This document shows positions 1 to 5,891 of a stretch of 19,851 nucleotides of DNA, in pieces (the first letter of the stretch is position 1; each line of letters starts with the position of its first letter). A model generated the notes under the pieces. It did no database searches and was not told the DNA's origin. It was given only the letters and a program-made list of their open reading frames with translations. Source of the stretch: JBBRWO01 sp038249135. GTDB taxonomy: Bacteria; Actinomycetota; Coriobacteriia; Anaerosomatales; JAAXUF01. The stretch covers positions 1-19,851 of the forward strand of contig JBBRWO010000027.1 of the NCBI GenBank assembly GCA_038249135.1, written 5' to 3'. The position numbers and the translations under genes are program-made.

Positions 1-374
1 AGCGGAAACACGCTGGGCTGGCCGACATAGTCGGGAGCGGCGAACAGGTACAGGTGCGTGGCGTGATTCTGCAGGTACGAGCCATACAGCATCAGCGAAC
101 GCAGCATACGCGTGCGCTCACTGACCTCGATGCCGAGTGCGGACTCGAGCGCCTTGATCGAGGTGATAGCGTGGTTGGGCGAGCAGATGCCGCAGATCCG
201 GCTCGTTATCAGCGGAGCCTCATCGAAGCGGCGGCCGACGACCATCGCCTCGAACAGCCGCGCAGGTTCGACGATGTCCATGCGGATGTCGCTGACAACG
301 CCATTGTCGACTTCGACCGTGATGGTGCCGTGACCTTCGATTCGGGCAACGTGCTCTACGGTGAGCGTGCTCAT
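1..374 (-). CDS. hydA: [NiFe] hydrogenase large (alpha) subunit, N-terminal part, cut by window edge
   Basis: Only the first 124 codons are in the window; the gene runs off the left edge. The large subunit carries the NiFe active site that splits or makes H2. The L1 signature RICGIC is at residues 59-64 with a His at 68, so the first two nickel/iron-binding cysteines (C61, C64) are present; the RIEGHG motif at residues 11-16 is also typical. The C-terminal pair of cysteines is outside the window and cannot be judged. The ATG at 372-374 overlaps the stop of hydD in an ATGA junction and is preceded by AGGAGG, so translation is probably coupled. Its place after beta, gamma and delta subunits matches the hydBGDA order of the Pyrococcus sulfhydrogenase, group 3b. 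Confidence 0.93.
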   Translation of the reverse strand, partial: MSTLTVEHVARIEGHGTITVEVDNGVVSDIRMDIVEPARLFEAMVVGRRFDEAPLITSRICGICSPNHAITSIKALESALGIEVSERTRMLRSLMLYGSYLQNHATHLYLFAAPDYVGQPSVFP

Positions 375-1117
375 CGGACCGCCTCCTGACAGGTGCTATA
401 GAGCTCAAGCGCCGTATCCAGCGCATCGGGTGACATACCGTGTGACGCGATGATCGCCCGGGCCGAATCGAGATTCGCATCCTCTGCGATACCGCGACAT
501 CCGGTGCACGGGCGGCCGAGCGTGACGCAACGCGCGCCGCAGCCGGTGCGGGTGACCAGACCGAGGCAAAGCCGTCCGCTCTCGTAGAAGCAGGTGTTCT
601 CGGCGACCTTGCAGGATGCGCACAACGGCTCTCGCGGAGCGCGGTCGGAAAGACCCATGAGGGCACGCTGCAGCACGGCGACGAACTCAGCGGGCTGAAT
701 CGGGCAACCGAGCACCCGGTAGTCGACATCGATCACGGCGTCGACCGGCATCGGTGAGATGCGGCCGCATGCCACTATCGCGCCATCGTCGCCGTACACG
801 CACCCGACCCGGTCCTCAAGCCCGGCGCCCGACGCAAGGCCGGGTATGCCGCCGGTGACCGCACAGGCGCCGATGACGATCACAACGCCGGCTATCTCGC
901 GAACTCGCTTGAGGGTCGCGATGTGCTCCTCGGTGGTGACGGCACCTTCAATGACGGCGACGTCGAACTCGTCAGGGAGGTGGCCGCTCGAGGCGAGCTG
1001 CCAGTATGAGAGCTCGAACTGCGCGAGCACTTCAAGCAGGTGGTCCTCCATGTTGGTCATCTGCACCTGGCAACCAAAATCACTCGCCAGGCTGATGATC
1101 GCTACTCGGGCCGCCAT
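371..1117 (-). CDS. hydD: [NiFe] hydrogenase small (delta) subunit
   Basis: This 248-residue cytosolic small subunit should carry the iron-sulfur clusters that wire the NiFe site to the diaphorase part. Recognisable elements are IEGAVTTEEH (56-65), GACAVTGG (83-90, C85), GCP (137-139, C138) and a C-terminal cluster block with Cys 166, 169, 176, 184, 193, 197, 204 and 207. The usual N-terminal CxxC ligand pair of the proximal cluster reads SDFGC (12-16): C16 is kept but the first cysteine is Asp13 (codon GAT). There is no Tat signal, as expected for group 3. The ATG directly follows the hydG TAG stop and has GGAGG upstream. The group 3b assignment rests on family resemblance and operon order. 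Confidence 0.92.
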   Translation of the reverse strand: MAARVAIISLASDFGCQVQMTNMEDHLLEVLAQFELSYWQLASSGHLPDEFDVAVIEGAVTTEEHIATLKRVREIAGVVIVIGACAVTGGIPGLASGAGLEDRVGCVYGDDGAIVACGRISPMPVDAVIDVDYRVLGCPIQPAEFVAVLQRALMGLSDRAPREPLCASCKVAENTCFYESGRLCLGLVTRTGCGARCVTLGRPCTGCRGIAEDANLDSARAIIASHGMSPDALDTALELYSTCQEAVR

Positions 1118-1972
1118 CTATATCGCCTCCTGCAGGTTCATGGCTTCCCAGTAGTTGAACACCGGGCCGTCGACGCAGGCGTACTGGTGACCGACGCCGC
1201 AGTGACCGCACTTACCGATGCCGCACTTCATGCGGCGTTCGAAGCTGACGTAGATGCGATCAGCGTCCATGTCCTTCTTGCGCATCTCGTCGATAACGTA
1301 CTTGTACATGACCGGCGGTCCGCAGATTGCGCCATAGGTGCTCGTGGGGTCCACGTTGATGCGGTCGAACAACCGCGTCACCAAGCCCACCTCGCCGTCC
1401 CAGGTGTCATCGGGAGTGTCGACCGTCATGATCAGATCGAAGTCATCGCGATGCTTCCACATGTCGAACTGCTTGCGGAACAGGATCTCATCCGGATTGC
1501 GCGCGCCAAGAAGGATCGTGACGTCGCCAAAGTCGTGGCGCTCGTCGTGGATGTGGTTGATGAGCGACTTCAGCGGTGCGATGCCCAGACCGCCGGCCAC
1601 CAGCAAAACGTCGTGGCCCTTCATCTCGGCAAACGGGAAGCCGCGACCGAACGGTCCACGCAGGCCGACGATATCGCCGCACTGTTTTGCGTGTAGCGCA
1701 CCGGTCACATCACCGGCGTTGCGTACGCACAACTCGATGAATCCCTGCTTCGAAGGCGCCGAGGAGATTGAGATCGGCGCCTCGCCGACGCCAAAGATCG
1801 AGACCTCGACGAACTGGCCGGCGTCGAAGTGGAACGCTTCACGGACCTCCTCGTCGATGAGGCGCAGCTCGAACAGCTTCTCAGTGTCGGTGAGGTCGCG
1901 GATCGAGGTGATGCGCGCCGGCCAGGGCCGATACGGATTGGCGTGGAGCATCTTGTACGTCTCGGTGCTCAC
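1118..1972 (-). CDS. hydG: Hydrogenase gamma subunit, FAD/NAD(P)-binding oxidoreductase
   Basis: This 284-residue ferredoxin-NADP-reductase-like protein should pass electrons between the iron-sulfur clusters and NAD(P)H. The N-terminal FAD-binding barrel contains APISISSAP (65-73), close to the family flavin motif. The nucleotide-binding part has GGLGIAPL (127-134) and CGPPVM (218-223). A C-terminal [2Fe-2S] site is formed by C250, C255, C258 and C266, as in SulfHydrogenase gamma and PyrK-like proteins. The start is GTG at 1970-1972, overlapping the hydB stop in a GTGA junction and preceded by GGGAGGTGA, so the start is well supported. The symbol follows sulfhydrogenase usage and is unrelated to the radical-SAM HydG maturase of [FeFe] hydrogenases. 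Confidence 0.92.
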   Translation of the reverse strand: MSTETYKMLHANPYRPWPARITSIRDLTDTEKLFELRLIDEEVREAFHFDAGQFVEVSIFGVGEAPISISSAPSKQGFIELCVRNAGDVTGALHAKQCGDIVGLRGPFGRGFPFAEMKGHDVLLVAGGLGIAPLKSLINHIHDERHDFGDVTILLGARNPDEILFRKQFDMWKHRDDFDLIMTVDTPDDTWDGEVGLVTRLFDRINVDPTSTYGAICGPPVMYKYVIDEMRKKDMDADRIYVSFERRMKCGIGKCGHCGVGHQYACVDGPVFNYWEAMNLQEAI

Positions 1973-2997
1973 AGCGCCTCACCTCCCGCCTGCAGCGCAT
2001 CGACGACGACGCGCGGACTGATGTCGGCCTTGCACGCACGTTCGCACCGACCGCATCCGACGCAGAGCACCCGCTCGAACTTTGAAAGGTAGCCCCACTG
2101 TTTGTGGTAGTAGCGGTACTTCACGCGACTGGCGCCGGTATCTCGGAAGTTATGACCGTGAGCGACCTCGGCGAACTCGGAGAACTGGCACGAATCCCAG
2201 GTGCGGATACGCGATCCCGTCGCGCCGCTCGGCGAGAGCTTGTCGTTCACGTCGAAGCAGTAGCAGGTCGGACACACCATGGAACAGGCACCGCATGACA
2301 GGCAGCGCTCACCCAGCTCGTCCCAGATCGGGTCGTTGAACTTCGCATCGAGCAGCAGAGGCAACTGCGCCGTGTCGACAGGTTCGCCCGTGAACGACTC
2401 CTTGAACTGCCGAGTGACTCGCTGGAACTCCGCGGTATCCTCCGGCGTGATGTGTCGGGTCTCAACGTAGCGGTCCAGCAGGTCCGCACCCTTCACTGAG
2501 CGGACGGACACGAAGTAGTGATCGCCCAGGTCCGAAAGGAAGATGTCGAAGCCCCAGTGCGCCTCGTCGGTACCCCACGCATTGCAGAAGCACTCGTCTT
2601 TGGGCGTGCAGTTGACGCCCACGATGAGCGTGGACTCGCGCCTCGCCTTGTAGTACGGGTCCTCGTACTCGCCCAAGAACACGTTGTCCATCAACATGAG
2701 TGCGTTGATGTCGCACGGATGAAGTCCAAAAATCACACGCGGATGCGAGTGCACGTGAGCGGAGAGCACCTCGTTATCGGCGGTCGAGAAGCGCATGAGC
2801 TCCTCGGCGGGCGGCACGAAGTACTTCTTGGGTGGCAGGATGGTGGTGTCGTAGTCGAGCCTGATCTCGGCCGGATCGTGAATGGCGGCGAACACGAAGG
2901 TGTCGCCCTTGGCCACCGGACCGACCACTTCGAACTCCTCCGAAAGCCCTTTGACCAGGTCCGGTAGGCGCGACTTATCCATCACGCGAAAGAACAT
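1969..2997 (-). CDS. hydB: Hydrogenase beta subunit, 4Fe-4S dicluster protein
   Basis: This 342-residue protein matches the beta subunit of group 3b sulfhydrogenases (also related to anaerobic sulfite reductase subunit A), which extends the electron-transfer chain towards an external acceptor. Two ferredoxin-type sites are visible near the C terminus: C232, C235, C238, C242 and C312, C315, C318, C322. Extra cysteines at 95 (HPCD), 130, 136, 138, 245, 247 and 270 may bind a further cluster. It is the first gene of the hyd set. The ATG has GGGGAG five bases upstream; that sequence lies in a tandem GGGGAGT repeat. The gap to the ndk terminator is only about 40 bases, so no full promoter of its own is evident. 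Confidence 0.92.
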   Translation of the reverse strand: MFFRVMDKSRLPDLVKGLSEEFEVVGPVAKGDTFVFAAIHDPAEIRLDYDTTILPPKKYFVPPAEELMRFSTADNEVLSAHVHSHPRVIFGLHPCDINALMLMDNVFLGEYEDPYYKARRESTLIVGVNCTPKDECFCNAWGTDEAHWGFDIFLSDLGDHYFVSVRSVKGADLLDRYVETRHITPEDTAEFQRVTRQFKESFTGEPVDTAQLPLLLDAKFNDPIWDELGERCLSCGACSMVCPTCYCFDVNDKLSPSGATGSRIRTWDSCQFSEFAEVAHGHNFRDTGASRVKYRYYHKQWGYLSKFERVLCVGCGRCERACKADISPRVVVDALQAGGEAL

Positions 2998-3037
2998 GGA
3001 CTCCCCTAACTCCCCGATGACGCACCAGACAAAAGAA

Positions 3038-3061
3038 GGGCGGCCCCGCGAGGGACCGCCC
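3038..3061 (-). terminator. Intrinsic terminator after ndk
   Basis: A GC-rich hairpin with a ten-pair stem (arms 3038-3047 and 3052-3061, one mismatch on the plus strand that becomes a G-U wobble on the minus strand) and a GCGA-side loop is followed on the minus strand by TTCTTTTGT. It lies twelve bases beyond the ndk stop, between ndk and hydB. Confidence 0.8.
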
Positions 3062-3073
3062 GGTTCCGTTCAG

Positions 3074-3478
3074 CTACTCGCCGAAGAAGATGGCGATCTC
3101 GCGCTCCGCCGACTCAGGCGAATCCGATCCGTGAATGATGTTGGCATCCATGATGAGTCCGAAGTCACCTCGAATCGTACCCGGTGCAGCCTCGGCCGGG
3201 TTCGTCGCTCCCATGAGTTTGCGACAGACCGGCACGGCGTTCTCGCCAGAAAGGACCATCTTCACGACCGGGCCGGAGGTGATGTAGCCGACCAGGCCGT
3301 CGTAGAACGGCTTGCCCTGATGCTCGACGTAGTTCGCGGCGGCCTGCTCTGCCGTGACAACGCCCATTTCCATGCGCTCGATCTTCAGACCAACCTCTTC
3401 GAAGCGGGCGACAATCTTGCCGACGAGACCGCGGGCGACCGCGTCGGGCTTGATCATGGTGTACGTCTGCTGATGCAC
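3074..3478 (-). CDS. ndk: Nucleoside diphosphate kinase
   Basis: This 134-residue enzyme transfers the gamma phosphate of ATP to nucleoside diphosphates through a phosphohistidine. The catalytic His is H116 in NIIHGSDS (113-120). Other family residues are visible: K10-P-D near the start, Y50, R86, T92, R103 and N113. Length is normal for the short bacterial form. The start is GTG at 3476-3478 with GAAGGG nine bases upstream. The gene has a clear terminator downstream, just before the hydrogenase operon, and a possible minus-10 box TATAAG upstream; linkage to hyd would need read-through of that terminator. Confidence 0.96.
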   Translation of the reverse strand: MHQQTYTMIKPDAVARGLVGKIVARFEEVGLKIERMEMGVVTAEQAAANYVEHQGKPFYDGLVGYITSGPVVKMVLSGENAVPVCRKLMGATNPAEAAPGTIRGDFGLIMDANIIHGSDSPESAEREIAIFFGE

Positions 3479-3501
3479 TTCTGAAGTCCCTTCGATGCTT
3501 G

Positions 3502-3507
3502 CTTATA
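3502..3507 (-). promoter_or_regulatory. Possible -10 box upstream of ndk
   Basis: TATAAG on the minus strand lies 23 bases before the ndk GTG in the 56-base gap after the TPR gene. No convincing -35 hexamer is found 16-18 bases further upstream, so this is a weak call; ndk could equally be read from the upstream operon. Confidence 0.25.
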
Positions 3508-3534
3508 GAGTCCGTATCAATGCGGGATCGGCGG

Positions 3535-4908
3535 CTAGTTGCCGCTGCCCGTTGTACGCCAATCGTTCTCCACGCCGGTGATCTTCCAACCGACGCCCTC
3601 GCGCGCAAGGGTGACGGAGTAGTGGAGCGGTGCACCGTCCTTGGGGGTCACGGTAACCGCAACGGTCGAATCCCGCGCGCCGGGCTCCACCGAATCGATC
3701 ACGAAGTCCTTGACAGGGGGGACCTTGGCCATCTCCTTGGCGAGGTCCTTGCCAGGAACGGCGACCCAGTACGCGTCAACCGGTTCGCCATCCTTGTGAG
3801 CGCCCAGCATCCCTGATGCGCTTTGCTGCTGCGTGGGCCAACCCAACCCGAGCGTGTACGCACCGCCGAGAATCGCGCCGAGGGCCAAGACTATCGCACC
3901 CGCCGCTATGACGGTCTTCCACGGGCTGCGACGATTCTGGTCGCGACTCGAACGACGAGCTTCGCGATCCCGAACTCGCATCTGCTCATCGGTGAGGCTG
4001 AAGAAGTCAGCGACCGCGTCATCGTCCCCGAATCCGAGGGACGCGGCAGCTTGCTCCGCATCCGACTTGCTTGTCGATGCGGCCTCGGTTGCGGTATCTG
4101 CACTACTCAGTGCGGCGAGGTCCCCCATGTCCCACCCGGTGGTTTCACCGAGGTCCGGCTCCACAACTGGCGCCATTTCCCCGGTCTCCCACCCGTCGAC
4201 TACATCGCGGGTCGGGCGTGCCTGATCAAGCGCGGTCTGGTACGCACCTCCGGCGGCAGCTGAGAGCTTGTAGCCGTGAAGCTGAGTCGCCTTCTCGAAC
4301 GCACGAACCGCCTCGTCGTAGTCGCCGAGTACCGTGTACGCCTGACCGAGGTTCGCCAGTGCTTTTCCGCGACCCTGATAGTCGTCAAAACCGAGAGCGG
4401 CACGATATGCCTCGACCGCATCGCCTGCACGGCCCAGAGCCATAAAGCACAGCCCAAGATTGACGAGCGCCTTGCCGGGATCGGGATTGCCAGGGTCGAG
4501 CGCAGCTCTGCGATACGCGATCGCAGCCTCTTCGACGCGGCCTCTCTCGAGAAGCGCACCGGCAAGACCCTGGTACGCCTTGTACGGCGTGACGTAGTCA
4601 GGTTCATCGAGGGCGCACTGGAACGCCGTCGTTGCCTCCGCGTAGTCGCCCGTTGCCGCGTACGCAGTGCCCATGTTCGCGCACACCGCGCCGCGCCTGT
4701 CATACATGCCATCGCGAAGCGCATGCCCGTAGACGGTCAGTGCGTCCTGGTGGCGCCGAAGCCGCATGAGGGAGTTGCCCGCCATGTGGAACGCGCGCCC
4801 GTTGCCGTCGGTACCACGACCGGCAGCGGCAAGAAACAGCTTAGCCGCCATACGGAAGTCGCCCTGGTCATAGGCCTGTTGCGCTTCTTGAAAGCGATTC
4901 TGGTCCAC
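3535..4908 (-). CDS. TPR-repeat protein with one membrane helix and an external C-terminal domain
   Basis: This 457-residue protein has consecutive tetratricopeptide repeats over about residues 5-215 (patterns such as ALVNLGLCFMALGRAGDAVE), an acidic Ala/Ser/Asp-rich linker (235-310), a basic stretch (318-331), and one hydrophobic helix at about 332-355. The charge pattern predicts cytoplasmic TPRs and a C-terminal domain outside (about 360-457). That domain has a small beta-rich pattern ending in VGWKITGVENDW, reminiscent of DUF4878/NTF2-like lumazine-binding folds; this is a guess. TPRs act as protein-docking scaffolds; no partner can be named. The GTG start at 4906-4908 is four bases after the stop of the cyclophilin gene and has only a weak ribosome site, suggesting coupled translation. 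Confidence 0.85.
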   Translation of the reverse strand: MDQNRFQEAQQAYDQGDFRMAAKLFLAAAGRGTDGNGRAFHMAGNSLMRLRRHQDALTVYGHALRDGMYDRRGAVCANMGTAYAATGDYAEATTAFQCALDEPDYVTPYKAYQGLAGALLERGRVEEAAIAYRRAALDPGNPDPGKALVNLGLCFMALGRAGDAVEAYRAALGFDDYQGRGKALANLGQAYTVLGDYDEAVRAFEKATQLHGYKLSAAAGGAYQTALDQARPTRDVVDGWETGEMAPVVEPDLGETTGWDMGDLAALSSADTATEAASTSKSDAEQAAASLGFGDDDAVADFFSLTDEQMRVRDREARRSSRDQNRRSPWKTVIAAGAIVLALGAILGGAYTLGLGWPTQQQSASGMLGAHKDGEPVDAYWVAVPGKDLAKEMAKVPPVKDFVIDSVEPGARDSTVAVTVTPKDGAPLHYSVTLAREGVGWKITGVENDWRTTGSGN

Positions 4909-4912
4909 GGGG

Positions 4913-5656
4913 CTACTTGCTCGCGTTCTCGATGGCCACGGACAGAATCTCGTCTCCGACTCCGAGCTTGTGGATCACGTCGAGACCCTCGACTGTCTGG
5001 CCAAAGACGGTGTACTGGCCATCAAGGAACGACTGCGGGCCGAGCGTGAAGTAGAACTGCGAACCGCCTGAGTCCGGGCTCTGCGAACGCGCCATTGCAA
5101 GGCTACCGTCGACATGCTTGTTAGGATTGGTCGCGGTGTCGAATTCGCCCTTGATCGAGTATCCCGGACCACCGGTGCCGAGCATCGGCTGACCGTCCTC
5201 GTAGGTGCCGGACTTCTGTGCGTTCACGAGCTTCACAACCTGCTCGCTGCTCAGCTCGCTGGTCTGAGGGTCGCCGCCCTGGATGACGAATCCGGGCTCA
5301 AAACGATGAAACTTCACCTTGTCGTAGAAGCCCTTCTGGGCCAACTCGACAAAGTTGCCCACGTGAATCGGCGCGTCTTTGCCAAACAGCTTCACCTTGA
5401 TCGTACCCTTACTTGTCTTGATGACTGCGATCTCGGAGCCTGTGGGAGCGTACGTGGGTGTATACAAAGCGCCCTCCTGAGCAGGATCGGTGGCGTCAGC
5501 GGATGCCCCTGACGACGCCTCAGTTGATGTCTCCGTAAAAGAGTCGCCGACGGACTTCTCGGCTTTGGCGGAACAGCCGGTCAACGTCAACAGACCGAAA
5601 CACACCACGATCGCCGTTGCAGCGAATCGCAGAAGAACACGGGACTTCGCGAACAA
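4913..5656 (-). CDS. Lipoprotein peptidyl-prolyl cis-trans isomerase, cyclophilin type
   Basis: With the chosen start the protein has 247 residues: a lipoprotein signal peptide ending in LTGC (lipid-modified C28), a Ser/Thr/Ala-rich spacer to about residue 72, then a cyclophilin domain to the end. Catalytic and binding elements are FHR (R118), FVIQGGDP (123-130) and GSQFYF (198-203). It should catalyse prolyl isomerisation on the outer face of the membrane, helping extracytoplasmic proteins fold. The reading frame is open to 5722, but the only start with a good ribosome site is TTG at 5654-5656, just after AGGAGG, and it puts the signal peptide at the N terminus. The downstream TPR membrane protein follows after four bases. 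Confidence 0.9.
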   Translation of the reverse strand: MFAKSRVLLRFAATAIVVCFGLLTLTGCSAKAEKSVGDSFTETSTEASSGASADATDPAQEGALYTPTYAPTGSEIAVIKTSKGTIKVKLFGKDAPIHVGNFVELAQKGFYDKVKFHRFEPGFVIQGGDPQTSELSSEQVVKLVNAQKSGTYEDGQPMLGTGGPGYSIKGEFDTATNPNKHVDGSLAMARSQSPDSGGSQFYFTLGPQSFLDGQYTVFGQTVEGLDVIHKLGVGDEILSVAIENASK

Positions 5657-5734
5657 GAAGCCTCCTCGGCTTGGTTGGGCGCACGGGCCGCGGCTCGAAA
5701 TGCACTCCACGGACGTCCGCACCTGACTGCCGGG

Positions 5735-5763
5735 ATTCTACCAGTCCTGAACGATGATGATAA
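5735..5763 (-). promoter_or_regulatory. Promoter of the cyclophilin-TPR operon
   Basis: On the minus strand TTATCA (5758-5763) and TAGAAT (5735-5740) are separated by exactly 17 bases, matching four and five of six consensus positions. Initiation near 5728 would leave a leader of about 70 bases. An 8-base inverted repeat (5741-5748 and 5763-5770) flanks the spacer. Confidence 0.5.
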
Positions 5764-5770
5764 GGACTGG
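5741..5770. repeat. Inverted repeat spanning the cyclophilin promoter spacer
   Basis: CCAGTCCT at 5741-5748 is perfectly repeated as AGGACTGG at 5763-5770 with 14 bases between. The left arm touches the -10 box and the right arm overlaps the -35 box of the predicted minus-strand promoter, so it may be an operator. Neither strand has a T-run after it, which argues against a terminator. Confidence 0.5.
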
Positions 5771-5844
5771 CTCAATGTGGGCGCTGAAGGGGTAGACTCC
5801 AATCAGGTTGCCCGTGAGGCGCAGCAGCGTCCATACGGGCCGCG

Positions 5845-5864
5845 ACGTCACAACGGAGTGACGT
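5845..5864. repeat. Palindromic site in the leader of the EF-G-like gene
   Basis: ACGTCAC and GTGACGT form a perfect 7-base inverted repeat separated by six bases, ending 27 bases before the start codon of the EF-G-like gene. Size and symmetry fit a dimeric regulator site; a short leader hairpin is the alternative. No good sigma-70 promoter was recognised around it. Confidence 0.45.
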
Positions 5865-5891
5865 GCGCGCTATCCGTCAGGAGGCGATCAC

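Noticed and set aside
1040..2021. Long plus-strand open frames (218 and 227 codons) across hydG
   Set aside because: They lie opposite hydG, which has FAD, NAD(P) and [2Fe-2S] motifs and well-supported start signals.
5657..5722. Longer N terminus of the cyclophilin lipoprotein starting at 5722
   Set aside because: It would place 22 polar residues before the signal peptide and has no ribosome site, whereas the TTG at 5656 follows AGGAGG directly.
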